Positions 28,601-36,644 of a DNA stretch of 64,000 nucleotides are shown piece after piece. The stretch is from Actinomadura oligospora ATCC 43269 (GTDB taxonomy: Bacteria; Actinomycetota; Actinomycetes; Streptosporangiales; Streptosporangiaceae), in contig NZ_KI912412.1 of the NCBI RefSeq assembly GCF_000518265.1, positions 186,001 to 250,000 of the forward strand, read 5' to 3'. Below the pieces are notes generated by a model. That model made no database searches. It was not told the origin of the DNA and saw nothing but the letters and a program-made list of their open reading frames with translations. Every line of letters starts with the position of its first letter. Within the stretch, counting starts at the first letter, position 1. Both the position numbers and the translations under genes were made by a program.

Positions 28601-29401
28601 TCAGGCGGGGAGCACCGAGCCGTGGTACTCGTCCTGGATGAACTTCTTGACCTCCGGGCCGCGGAGCAGGTCGACGAGCTTCTTGATCTTCTCGTCGTCC
28701 CTCTTCTCGGGGGTGGTCACCAGGCCGTTCACGTACGGGTTGCCCTGCGCCGACTCGGTCGCGAGCGCGTCCTTGGACGGGTCGAGCCTGGCCTCGAGCG
28801 CGTAGTTCCCGTTGATCACCGAGGCGTCCACGTCACCGAGCTGGCGCGGCAGCGCGGCGGCGTCGGTCTCCTTGAACTTGATGCCCTTCGGGTTGGACGC
28901 GACGTCCTTCGGCGTGGCCTTCTCCTCCGTGCCGGGCTTCAGCGTGATGAGCTGGTTGGCGGCCAGCAGCTTCAGCGCCCGTGCCTCGTTGGACGGGTCG
29001 GACGGCACGGCCACGGTCGCGCCCTGCTTCAGCTCGGAGAGCTGCTTGACCTTCTTGGAGTAGAGGGCCAGCGGCTCCAGGTGGACGCCCGCGACGAACA
29101 CCAGCTTGGAGCCGAGCTTCTGGTTCGACTCGTCCAGGTACGGCTTGTGCTGGAAGTAGTTGGCGTCGAGCTGGCCGTCCTTCAGCGCGGGGTTCAGCTG
29201 CTCGTAGTTGCTGAACTCCTTGACCTCGAGCTTGAGGCCCGCCTTGTCGGCCAGGTTCTTCTTGACGTAGTTGAGGATCTCGGCGTGCGGCACGGAGGTC
29301 GCGCCGACGACGAGGGTGTCCTTGTCCTTGCCGGAGCCGCAGGCGGCGAGGCCGAACAGCAGTCCTGCGGCGGCCACGGTGGCGGTGATCTTGCGAAGCA
29401 C
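28601..29401 (-). CDS. metQ: MetQ/NlpA-family methionine-binding lipoprotein
   Basis: 266 residues. A lipoprotein signal ends in the lipobox LAAC (Cys near 21), so the mature protein is anchored outside the membrane. The NlpA fold follows: VVGATSVPHAEIL, ANYFQHKPYLDESN, VAVPSDPSNEARALKLL and NGNYALEARLDP. These are hallmark segments of methionine-binding MetQ. The GTG start at 29401 gives the complete signal peptide. With MetN and MetI it forms a D/L-methionine importer. Confidence 0.93.
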   Translation of the reverse strand: MLRKITATVAAAGLLFGLAACGSGKDKDTLVVGATSVPHAEILNYVKKNLADKAGLKLEVKEFSNYEQLNPALKDGQLDANYFQHKPYLDESNQKLGSKLVFVAGVHLEPLALYSKKVKQLSELKQGATVAVPSDPSNEARALKLLAANQLITLKPGTEEKATPKDVASNPKGIKFKETDAAALPRQLGDVDASVINGNYALEARLDPSKDALATESAQGNPYVNGLVTTPEKRDDEKIKKLVDLLRGPEVKKFIQDEYHGSVLPA

Positions 29402-29453
29402 GAAGAGTGCCCCCTTCTGGTGTGAACTTGCGGTGGTGGACCAGCCCTGTGGG

Positions 29454-30110
29454 CTAGCGGTGGGAGAGGCGCCGGACGAGCCGGTCGCCGAGCAGCTGGA
29501 CGACTTGCACCAGCACGACGATCACCGCGACGACCGCGATCATCACCGTGTTCTCGAAGCGCTGGTAGCCGTAGCGGATGGCGATGTCGCCGAGGCCGCC
29601 GCCGCCGATCGCCCCGGCCATCGCCGAGTAGCCGATCAGCGCGACGAAGGTGACGGTGAGGCCCGCGAGCAGGCCCGGACGGGCCTCGCGCAGCAGGACC
29701 TTCCCGGCGATCTGGACGCGGGAGGCGCCCATCGCGCGGGCGGCGTCGACGACACCCGGGTCCACCTCGCGCAGCGAGGTCTCCACGAGCCGGGCGTAGA
29801 ACGGGATGGCCGAGATCGCGAGCGGGACGATCGCGGCGGTGGTGCCGATGGTGGTGCCGACGAGCGCCCGGGTGAGCGGCAGCAGCGCCACCAGCAGGAT
29901 GATGAACGGGATGGACCGGCCGACGTTCACGACCAGCCCGAGCAGGTGGTGGACGGCCGGGACCGGGGCCAGCCCGCGCCGGTCGGTGACGACCAGCGCG
30001 AGGCCGAGCAGCACCCCGAACACGGCGGTGATCACGGTGGACCAGAGCGTCATCTGGAGGGTCTCGACGGTGCCCTGCCGCAGCAGCGGCCAGATCTCGT
30101 CCCAGGTCAT
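29454..30110 (-). CDS. metI: MetI, methionine ABC transporter permease
   Basis: 218 residues with five predicted membrane segments. The permease EAA-like loop reads VVDAARAMGASRVQIAGKVLL, followed by TVTFVALIGYSAMAGAIGGGGLGDIAIRYGYQ, typical of MetI. The start ATG 30110 overlaps the metN stop in ATGA. The longer open frame upstream is a metN shadow. It forms the channel for methionine uptake with MetN and MetQ. Confidence 0.93.
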   Translation of the reverse strand: MTWDEIWPLLRQGTVETLQMTLWSTVITAVFGVLLGLALVVTDRRGLAPVPAVHHLLGLVVNVGRSIPFIILLVALLPLTRALVGTTIGTTAAIVPLAISAIPFYARLVETSLREVDPGVVDAARAMGASRVQIAGKVLLREARPGLLAGLTVTFVALIGYSAMAGAIGGGGLGDIAIRYGYQRFENTVMIAVVAVIVVLVQVVQLLGDRLVRRLSHR

Positions 30111-31114
30111 GCCGCCACCTCCGTGCCGGGCGTGGGGTGGACCTCGACGGTCAGGCCCGCGTCGCGCAGGTGCGCGAGCTGGGCGGCGTTGAGGTCGGGG
30201 TCGCCGGGCAGCCCGATGCGCAGCCGTCCGATCCGGGTGCCGCCGACCTCCTCGACCGCGCCGCCGAGGATGTTCACGTCGATCGCGTAGGTGCGGGCGA
30301 GGGACGACACGAACGGCCGGTCGGCCGCGTCGCCCTCGAACGTCACGTCCACGACGGTGGTGCCGGGCCGGACCTCGGAGGCGGGCAGCGGGAACAGGTC
30401 CCGGGCCAGCTCCGAGCCGGGCCGCAGCAGCAGGTCGCGGAGCGTCCCGGACTCCACCACCCGGCCGTCGCGCATGATCGCGGCCGAGTCGCAGATCCGC
30501 TTCACCACGTCCATCTCGTGGGTGATGAGCAGGACGGTCAGCCCGAGCCGGTCGCGAAGGTCGCGCAGCAGCGCGAGGATCGACGCGGTCGTCTCGGGGT
30601 CGAGCGCGGAGGTCGCCTCGTCCGACAGCAGCACCTTGGGACGGCCCGCGAGGGCGCGGGCGATCCCGACGCGCTGCTTCTGCCCGCCGGAGATCTGCGC
30701 CGGGTGCGCCTTCGCGTGCTCGGTGAGGCCGACGAGCTCGAGCAGCTCGTCCACGCGGGCGGCACGTTCGGCGCGCGGCACGCCCATGACCTCCAGCGGG
30801 AACGCGACGTTCCCGGCGACCGTCCGGCTGGACAGCAGGCCGAAGTGCTGGTGGATCATGCCGATGCCCTGGCGGGCCGCGCGCAGCTCGCCGCCGGAGA
30901 GGCCGAGCAGGTCGCGGCCGTCCACCTGGACGCGTCCCGAGTCGGGACGTTCCAGCAGGTTGACGCAGCGCAGCAGGGTGCTCTTGCCCGCGCCGGACCG
31001 GCCGAGGACGCCGAAGATCTCGCCCTCGCGGACGCTGATGTCGACGCCGTCGACGGCGGTCAGCTCGCGGCCACGGGACCGGTAGGTTTTCCGAAGTTTC
31101 TCGATCTGGATCAT
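30107..31114 (-). CDS. metN: MetN, methionine ABC transporter ATPase
   Basis: 335 residues. Walker A GRSGAGKST, Q-loop HQHFGLL, signature ISGGQKQRVGIARAL, Walker B VLLSDEATSALD and the H-loop THEMD are all intact. A C-terminal NIL domain (about 250-330) is the regulatory site where methionine binding inhibits transport in known MetN proteins. It is first in the metNIQ operon. Its 5' region (31115-31717) is a long non-coding stretch with a possible leader peptide. Confidence 0.95.
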   Translation of the reverse strand: MIQIEKLRKTYRSRGRELTAVDGVDISVREGEIFGVLGRSGAGKSTLLRCVNLLERPDSGRVQVDGRDLLGLSGGELRAARQGIGMIHQHFGLLSSRTVAGNVAFPLEVMGVPRAERAARVDELLELVGLTEHAKAHPAQISGGQKQRVGIARALAGRPKVLLSDEATSALDPETTASILALLRDLRDRLGLTVLLITHEMDVVKRICDSAAIMRDGRVVESGTLRDLLLRPGSELARDLFPLPASEVRPGTTVVDVTFEGDAADRPFVSSLARTYAIDVNILGGAVEEVGGTRIGRLRIGLPGDPDLNAAQLAHLRDAGLTVEVHPTPGTEVAA

Positions 31115-31717
31115 CAGGAATCATCCGTGCAGGCGACCGCGCCCGGTGCGGGCGTCGGCGAAACGGGACAGGGACGTTCGGGAACGCGAAGCGCGGGCGC
31201 GGCTGCGCCTACGCGGGTGCATCGAGGGTGGCGGGTGCGATGTCGCGGTGACAGATGCGCCGCGGGTCAGGGCGGGGCTCCGGGGAGGCGTTCCGCTGAG
31301 GGTGCGCGCGGCGCGGCGGCTCAGGCGAGGCCGGGCGGGTACGGCGCGTGGCTCAGCAGATGGCGTTGGAAGATCATGTGCAGATGCGGCTTCCGGTCAC
31401 GAAGATCGTCGGAGGTCGCTCGCTTCGGGGCGCGAGACAGGGGTCGGCGGGGGCCCTCAGCGGTCACACATTCGACGCGCGGACATACACCCCATGACCC
31501 GCATGGTCTGCGGGCGGCGCGGCTGGCACGGGCGTACGGCGGTCATGGCCCGTAGTAAACCCGGCGAACGCCGCCGACGCAAATCGGAATAGCCCGACTA
31601 CCTGCACAAACGTGCGCCAGGTCACATGAACACCCCTGTGCCGGACGCCCCGGCGACCGCCGTCGGGACGGTCGCCGCACGCGCGCGAAAGGGCCCTGCG
31701 AAGCGGTTTCGGCGGCG
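31115..31717. other. Non-coding stretch upstream of metNIQ
   Basis: 603 bases without a convincing gene. On the minus strand it could hold the metNIQ promoter and a leader of several hundred nucleotides. I found no SAM-riboswitch signature (no GGNAACC-type core). A 29-codon Met/Cys-containing frame at 31457-31546 is described separately. A second short frame, starting MIFQRHLLSH near 31377, lacks a ribosome binding site and is not called. Confidence 0.5.
31457..31546 (-). CDS. Candidate Met/Cys-containing leader peptide of metNIQ
   Basis: A 29-codon frame, ATG 31546 to TGA 31457, on the operon strand about 340 nt before metN. The peptide has five Met and three Cys and ends MSARRMCDR. Short Cys- or Met-containing upstream frames that sense sulfur amino acid supply are known in Actinobacteria. 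The assignment rests only on position and composition; no ribosome binding site is visible at the first ATG, and internal ATGs could be used. Confidence 0.3.
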   Translation of the reverse strand: MTAVRPCQPRRPQTMRVMGCMSARRMCDR

Positions 31718-32551
31718 TCAGTAGTGGACGGTGACCGAGCCGGAGCCGGACGACAGGTCCAGCACGTTCAGGACGGAATCGTCGCGAATGCCCTGCGCGA
31801 CATCGCGCGACCCCGAGTTGGTGTCGCCGGTGATCCGGTAGTGCGACCCGACCGGAACGCCGACCTCGATGGAGCCGGAACCCGTCCTCGCGATGACGCG
31901 GGCGGGGGCCTTGGCGAAGGCCAGGTCGATCGCGCCGGACCCGGACCTGGCCTCCACCATGGCGGAGGAGACGCGCTCGCCCTGGATCGAGCCGCTGGAG
32001 ACCTGCGCGCGCAGGGGGCCGGTCAGGTCGGCGAACTGCAGCGTCCCGGAGTTGTTGTGGACGTCCACGGGGCCCGTCACACCGCGCACGGCGAGGGTGC
32101 CGGACGTCATCCGGCCGCGGACGGCGACACCGCTCGGGACGCTCAGCGTCACGTCCGCGTCGCAGAGGTCCAGCGCGACGACGCCGCCGTTCCCGCAGAC
32201 CACCCTGAGGGTCAGCGTGTCGCCGTCCCACTCGGTCCGGACGCGCGGCTTCGCCATCATCCAGTGCAGGTCCTTGCGGAGCCGGGCCGGTCCGGACGAC
32301 GTCCCCGCCTGGACGGTGACCGCCGCGGAGGTCGCGTCGATCTCGACCGTCCGCAGGGGACGCGACGGCAGCGCCTCGGAGGTCTCCGAGTCATGCGCCA
32401 GCTGCACCCCCGCGATCTCCAGACCGGCCGGGACGGCGACGAACAGCGTGGTGAGCGCGGCCAGCGCGAGCCACGGCCGCCGCCTGCGCGGACGCGCCGG
32501 GGGAACCGCTCCGTCCGGCGTCTCGGTCCGGGGGGCGTCGGTGACGGTCAT
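31718..32551 (-). CDS. DUF4097-type beta-repeat membrane protein
   Basis: 277 residues. A short cytosolic N-terminus with basic residues precedes one membrane segment (about 26-48); the rest is an extracytoplasmic beta-helix-like repeat region of the DUF4097 (putative adhesin) type, with recurring SGT/SGS turns (TSGTLAVRG, NNSGTLQFAD, SSGSIQGE, GSGAIDLA, GSGSIEVG, GSGSVTVHY). The ATG at 32551 overlaps the response regulator stop (ATGA), so it is the third gene of an HK-RR-DUF4097 operon and probably part of an envelope-sensing module or its target. Confidence 0.85.
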   Translation of the reverse strand: MTVTDAPRTETPDGAVPPARPRRRRPWLALAALTTLFVAVPAGLEIAGVQLAHDSETSEALPSRPLRTVEIDATSAAVTVQAGTSSGPARLRKDLHWMMAKPRVRTEWDGDTLTLRVVCGNGGVVALDLCDADVTLSVPSGVAVRGRMTSGTLAVRGVTGPVDVHNNSGTLQFADLTGPLRAQVSSGSIQGERVSSAMVEARSGSGAIDLAFAKAPARVIARTGSGSIEVGVPVGSHYRITGDTNSGSRDVAQGIRDDSVLNVLDLSSGSGSVTVHY

Positions 32552-33198
32552 GTGGAGTCTCCGTCCAGGAAGCGCAGGACGGCGAGCACCCGGCGGTGGT
32601 CGCCCTCGGCGTGCGGGAGGTCGAGCTTGGCGAAGATGTTGTTGATGTGCTTGGCGATCGCGCTCTCGCTCACGACCAGGGCGGCGGCGATGCCCGAGTT
32701 GGAGCGGCCCTCGGCCATCAGCGCGAGCACCTCGCGTTCGCGCGGGGTGAGCCGTTCGAGCGGGTCGCTGTTGCGGCGCAGCAGGAGCTGGGAGACGACC
32801 TCGGGGTCCAGGGCGGTGCCGCCCGCGGCGACCCGGCGCAGCGCGTCCAGGAAGCCCGAGACGTCCGCGACGCGGTCCTTCAGCAGGTAGCCGACACCGC
32901 TGGTGTTGGTGGCGAGCAGATCCGCCGCGTACCGCTCCTCGACGTACTGCGACAGCAGCAGGACCGACACCTCCGGATGCTCCTTGCGGAGCACGAGCGC
33001 GGCGCGGACGCCCTCGTCGGTGAAGCCGGGCGGCATCCGGACGTCCACGATCGCGGCGTCCGGGCGGTGCTCGGCGACGGCGGCGAGCAGGCCGTCCGCC
33101 TCGCCGACCGCGGCCGCGACCTCGAAGCCCGAGGTCTCCAGCAGCTTGATCAGCCCGGCCCGCAGCAGGACCGAGTCCTCGGCGATCACAATGCGCAC
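32548..33198 (-). CDS. NarL/LuxR-family response regulator
   Basis: 216 residues. The receiver domain has acidic pair ED (IAEDSVLL), phosphoacceptor Asp in VDVRMP and Lys in LLKDRV. The C-terminal LuxR HTH reads LTPREREVLALMAEGRSNSGIAAALVVSESAIAKHINNIFAKL. The GTG start at 33198 overlaps the kinase gene by 13 nt and follows GGAG. It acts with the kinase encoded at 33186-34451 and may control its own operon and the divergent membrane-protein gene. Confidence 0.92.
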   Translation of the reverse strand: MRIVIAEDSVLLRAGLIKLLETSGFEVAAAVGEADGLLAAVAEHRPDAAIVDVRMPPGFTDEGVRAALVLRKEHPEVSVLLLSQYVEERYAADLLATNTSGVGYLLKDRVADVSGFLDALRRVAAGGTALDPEVVSQLLLRRNSDPLERLTPREREVLALMAEGRSNSGIAAALVVSESAIAKHINNIFAKLDLPHAEGDHRRVLAVLRFLDGDST

Positions 33199-34451
33199 GG
33201 CAACTCCACGGTGATGGTGGTGGGGCCCCCTCGGGGGCTGGTGATGCGGAAGGTACCGTCCACCGAGTTCACGCGGCGGGCCAGCCCGCGCAGTCCGGTC
33301 CCGGCCTCGAAGGACGCGCCGCCCCGTCCGTCGTCGGTGATGGTCACGCGCAGCACGTCGCCGCGGCGCAGCACCGCGACGTCCACCGAGGTCGCGTTCG
33401 CGTGCTTGACCACGTTCGTGAGCGCCTCGGACACCACGAAGTACGCGACGGCCTCGACCGTGGAGGACGCGCGGCGCGCGACGTCCACCTCGAGCCGGAC
33501 CGGGAGGGGGACGCGCGCCGCGATGCCGGACAGCGCCGCGTCCAGGCCCCGGTCCTCCAGGACGGCGGGATGCAGGCCGCGGATGAAGTTCCGCAGGTCG
33601 GTGAGGATCTCCTTGGACTCCTCGTGCGCCTCGACGATCACCTGCAGCGCCTCGGGCGGCAGGTCCTTGAGGGTCTCCCGGGCCAGGCCGAGGTTCATCG
33701 CCATCGACACGAGCCGCTGCTGGACGCCGTCGTGCAGGTCGCGCTCGATGCGGCGGCGTTCGAGGTCGGCGGCGTCCACGACCTCGGCGCGCTTCTCGGC
33801 CAGGTCCTCGACGCGCTTGCGCAGCTCCTGCGTCACGTCCGGGCCGAGCAGGGACCGGACGGCCGCGACGTCCCATCGCGCGACGCCCGCCGCCAGGAAG
33901 GGCGTCGCGACCAGCACGACCACCCCGGCCCCGGTGAGCAGCCCGACGCGGACGGCGTGCCCGACCAGCGACAGCGGGCTGTCCGCGGGCAGGGCCCAGG
34001 CGTAGAGGCCCACGGTCGTCAGGGCGACGCCCATGAGCCAGGACGCGACCATCGCGAGGCCGGCGACCGCGATCAGCGGACCGACCACCAGGTGGTAGCG
34101 GATCAGCCGCCACAGCTCGCGTGAGCGCAGGTCGCGGAGCACGTCCCACGGGGAGGCGTCCTTGTCGCGCGGCAGCGGGGGGACGTCCACGCCGAGCACC
34201 GCCCAACAGCGCTCGCGGTGCGCGGCGGCGAGCGGACGCGCCAGGAGCGCCACGCCGACCACCGGGAGGGCCAGCCAGAGCAGGATGATCGTCACCTCGC
34301 TCGCGGCCCACACCAGCCAGGGCAGCGTCACCGCCGCCCACCCGGCGAGCTGGAGGGGCACCCCTGAGGCGACGAAGACGGAATCCCGCCAGGTCGCCCG
34401 TGACCACGGCGCGTGGGTGAGGCCACGCCGTGCTGCGGAACTGGACACCAT
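33186..34451 (-). CDS. NarL-type sensor histidine kinase
   Basis: 421 residues. About four to five membrane segments lie in the first 200 residues, without a large extracytoplasmic domain. The HisKA_3 dimerisation box reads RRRIERDLHDGVQQRLVSMAM with the phospho-His, and the ATPase domain has SEALTNVVKHA and DDGRGGASFEAGTGLRGL. This family often senses membrane or envelope state. Its stop lies inside the start region of the response regulator gene. A perfect 24-bp palindrome lies upstream (34508-34531). Confidence 0.92.
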   Translation of the reverse strand: MVSSSAARRGLTHAPWSRATWRDSVFVASGVPLQLAGWAAVTLPWLVWAASEVTIILLWLALPVVGVALLARPLAAAHRERCWAVLGVDVPPLPRDKDASPWDVLRDLRSRELWRLIRYHLVVGPLIAVAGLAMVASWLMGVALTTVGLYAWALPADSPLSLVGHAVRVGLLTGAGVVVLVATPFLAAGVARWDVAAVRSLLGPDVTQELRKRVEDLAEKRAEVVDAADLERRRIERDLHDGVQQRLVSMAMNLGLARETLKDLPPEALQVIVEAHEESKEILTDLRNFIRGLHPAVLEDRGLDAALSGIAARVPLPVRLEVDVARRASSTVEAVAYFVVSEALTNVVKHANATSVDVAVLRRGDVLRVTITDDGRGGASFEAGTGLRGLARRVNSVDGTFRITSPRGGPTTITVELPCAL

Positions 34452-34507
34452 GCCCCAGACCGTAAGGCCGACGGCGTTCCGCCCGCCATGCAGCGGTGTT
34501 CCGGGCT

Positions 34508-34531
34508 CGGGGTGGTGTTAACACCACCCCG
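34508..34531. promoter_or_regulatory. Perfect 24-bp palindrome, candidate operator
   Basis: Half-site CGGGGTGGTGTT followed immediately by its exact complement, with a GTTAAC centre. It lies between the divergent kinase gene (start 34451) and a membrane-protein gene (start 34622) and could serve both. A binding site for a dimeric regulator is more likely than a terminator, since nothing is transcribed into it from either side. Confidence 0.55.
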
Positions 34532-34621
34532 GTTCGGATGTCGCCGTTACTGATCTTCGAAGCGCGTTCGACCAGGCTGGACCCAGGTCGAGAAGACCGC
34601 CGCTCCAAGGAGGAACCCAGC

Positions 34622-35113
34622 ATGGTCGCCAGCGTCAGCCCGATCGCCCGCCCCCGTGGCCGTCGGACCGCGTTCACCCCGCGACCGGCCTCCCTCCACG
34701 CCTTCCCCGCCGCCCGCCCGAGCGCTCTGCGGCGGGTCCGGCTGGGGCACGTGCTGGCGGCGTCCGGGCTGGCGCTGCTTCCGTGGATGGCGTTCCTGGC
34801 GTTCCGGATGCCGTCCGAGGCGCACGTGACCAACTGGTCGGCCGCCTGGGTCGGGCTGGACGCGATGCTCGCCCTCGGCCTGGTCGGCACGGGCCTGCTG
34901 GCGGTGCGCCGCGATCCCCGGATGGCGCTGCCCGCCGTCGCGACGTCCGCGCTGCTGTTCATGGACGCCTGGTTCGACGTCCTGACGGCCGCGCCGGGGG
35001 CCGACCGCGCCTGCGCCACGCTGCTGGCCGCGGGCGTCGAACTCCCGCTCGCGGTCGTGTGCGCCGTGATGGCTTACCGCGCCTTCCCCGGGCCCGCCGC
35101 CGACCGCGCCTGA
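34622..35113 (+). CDS. Small membrane protein (hypothetical)
   Basis: 163 residues; AAGGAGGA before ATG 34622 fixes the start. An N-terminal Arg/Pro-rich cytosolic segment precedes about four membrane helices: LGHVLAASGLALLPWMAFLAF, WVGLDAMLALGLVGTGLLAV, MALPAVATSALLFMDAWFDVL and LAAGVELPLAVVCAVMAYRAF. No recognised domain. The divergent layout with the DUF4097 two-component operon and the palindrome between them suggests that it is a regulon member. Confidence 0.75.
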   Translation: MVASVSPIARPRGRRTAFTPRPASLHAFPAARPSALRRVRLGHVLAASGLALLPWMAFLAFRMPSEAHVTNWSAAWVGLDAMLALGLVGTGLLAVRRDPRMALPAVATSALLFMDAWFDVLTAAPGADRACATLLAAGVELPLAVVCAVMAYRAFPGPAADRA

Positions 35114-35307
35114 CCACCGTCCGGGCGCACTCGGCCAGGGGCGGTTTCAGGGGTCCTACCTGCGGGGAAACGACTCGTTCGCCACATTCGGGCAAGATCG
35201 GTGATGACATCCCGTCCGGGCCTCTAGCATGGCGGGAACGCAGGGCCGGTCCCCCGCTCCCGAGGGCTCGGCCCTTTGCCCTGAAGGCACGATCTGAGGT
35301 CCGCATC

Positions 35308-35937
35308 ATGAACGACCGCGAAGTGCGCGAGCACTGCCTCCGCCTCCTGCGCGACGGCGCGCCCGAGTCCCCCGCCGCCCCCGGCGCCGCGGTGGACCCG
35401 GCGGAGGCCGCCGGCGCCCCGGCGGCCGGGCCCGCCGCCCTCTCCGACGCCGGCGGTGACGCCCTGCTGTCCCACGACATCGACGGCGACATCGCGGTGG
35501 TGAGCGTGCTGCGGCACGGAAGCGACGCGTTCCGGGCGGACGAGGTCATGATCGAGGGCCTGACGTTCCAGTTCCGCGGCGGCGAGTGGATGGAGCTCGG
35601 CGGCGGCGCCGGCTCGGCCCCGGACCGTCCGCTCGACCGGCGCACCGAGGACGAGCTGGGCGGCCCGCTGCGCGTGTACGCCTCCGGCCGGACGGTCCGC
35701 AACGCCGACCGGCTGCTGCCGTGGGGCGCCAAGTGGGTGAACCAGGCGCGGCTGCGGGCCGCCGCCGGTGTCGCGTCGATTCGGATCGGGTCCCGGCTGC
35801 TGGGCGTGCCCGAGCACGGGCACGTCGCGATCGTCTGGGGCAGCCGCCGCGCGCCCGTGCTGGAGGCCCTGGACGCCGAGGGCGGCGTCAAGGGCGTGCT
35901 GGACCTCGAACACGGGACCGTCCCCGCGCACGCCTGA
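35308..35937 (+). CDS. Conserved-looking hypothetical protein
   Basis: 209 residues from ATG 35308. An acidic N-terminus (MNDREVREHCLRLLRDG) leads into a ~40-residue Ala/Pro-rich linker. A folded part follows with DIDGDIAVVSVLRHGSDAF, LTFQFRGGEWMELGGG and GHVAIVWGSRRAPVLEAL, mainly beta strand. No signal peptide, membrane segment or known motif. Codon use fits a real gene. No operon partner: the membrane-protein gene ends 194 nt upstream and the TetR gene starts 59 nt downstream behind its own promoter. Confidence 0.7.
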   Translation: MNDREVREHCLRLLRDGAPESPAAPGAAVDPAEAAGAPAAGPAALSDAGGDALLSHDIDGDIAVVSVLRHGSDAFRADEVMIEGLTFQFRGGEWMELGGGAGSAPDRPLDRRTEDELGGPLRVYASGRTVRNADRLLPWGAKWVNQARLRAAAGVASIRIGSRLLGVPEHGHVAIVWGSRRAPVLEALDAEGGVKGVLDLEHGTVPAHA

Positions 35938-35960
35938 CCGACGCCGGGACCGCTCCAAAC

Positions 35961-35990
35961 TTGACCGATCATTCTCGATACGCGTAGCGT
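35961..35990 (+). promoter_or_regulatory. Promoter of the TetR-family regulator gene
   Basis: -35 TTGACC (35961-35966), an 18-bp spacer and -10 TAGCGT (35985-35990), 6 nt before ATG 35997, so the transcript is probably leaderless. An operator-like repeat overlaps the -35 and spacer. Confidence 0.6.
35963..35976. promoter_or_regulatory. Candidate TetR operator, copy 1
   Basis: GACCGATCATTCTC; the same 14 bases recur before the SDR gene (36615-36628). The core is close to a palindrome (AGAnnGATCnnTCT in copy 2). Its overlap with the -35 region suggests autorepression. Confidence 0.55.
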
Positions 35991-35996
35991 TCAGCC

Positions 35997-36572
35997 ATGG
36001 CCCGAACCAAGGAGTTCGATCCCGAAGCCGCGCTGGGCCGCGCCCTGGAGCTGTTCTGGGAGCGCGGGTACGAGGGCACGTCCATGGCCGACCTGGTGGA
36101 GCACACCGGGGTGGCGCGGGCCAGCCTCTACTCGACGTTCGGCGGCAAGCGCGAGCTGTACGCGAAGGCGCTCGACCTGTACCAGCGGACCCGTCCGCCG
36201 ATCGTGGACGAGCTGTCGCGCCCGGGTCCGGTCCTGCCCGCGCTGCGCGCGCTCGTCGAGCGGTACGCGACCGAGTCGTGCGACGCGTCCCTGCTGGGGT
36301 GCATGGTGGTGAACGCGGCCGTCGAGCTGGCGGGCCACGACGCCACCACGGCACGCCAGGTCGAGGCGAGCTGGACCGAGCTCGAGACCGCCCTGACCTC
36401 GGCGCTCATCCGCGCCCGCGCGCAGGGCGAACTGGCCTTCGGCCGTGATCCGCGCGCCCTGGCCCGGCTCCTGCTGGTGCTGTTCCAGGGCATGCGGGTC
36501 CTCGGGCGCGCCCCCGGCGGCGAAGAGCGCCTGCGCGACGCCGCCGACCAGGCCCTGACCCTTCTCGCCTGA
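35997..36572 (+). CDS. TetR/AcrR-family transcriptional regulator
   Basis: 191 residues. The N-terminal HTH is clear: ALELFWERGYEGTSMADLVEHTGVARASLYSTFGGKRELY (about 17-56). The C-terminal ligand-binding and dimerisation half contains LLGCMVVNAAVEL and ends DQALTLLA. It precedes an SDR gene on the same strand; the two promoters share a 14-bp motif, so it probably represses both itself and the SDR gene until a substrate-like ligand binds. The ligand is unknown. Confidence 0.92.
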   Translation: MARTKEFDPEAALGRALELFWERGYEGTSMADLVEHTGVARASLYSTFGGKRELYAKALDLYQRTRPPIVDELSRPGPVLPALRALVERYATESCDASLLGCMVVNAAVELAGHDATTARQVEASWTELETALTSALIRARAQGELAFGRDPRALARLLLVLFQGMRVLGRAPGGEERLRDAADQALTLLA

Positions 36573-36614
36573 TCGTCCCCACCCGGTTCCGGGCCTTTTT
36601 ACGCGCTAATTCAA

Positions 36615-36628
36615 GACCGATCATTCTC
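36615..36628. promoter_or_regulatory. Candidate TetR operator, copy 2
   Basis: Second exact copy of GACCGATCATTCTC, ending 16 nt before the SDR start codon and just before its AAAGGAG ribosome binding site. A repressor bound here would block transcription of the SDR gene. Confidence 0.55.
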
Positions 36629-36644
36629 ATTAAAGGAGCCCCCC

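Noticed and set aside
31115..31717. SAM riboswitch upstream of metNIQ
   Set aside because: The region was read on both strands for the conserved SAM-binding core and a matching stem; neither was found. A covariance-model search would be decisive.
36576..36605. Terminator after the TetR gene
   Set aside because: CCCGG-TT-CCGGG followed by TTTTT looks suggestive, but the loop of two bases is too small for a stable hairpin.
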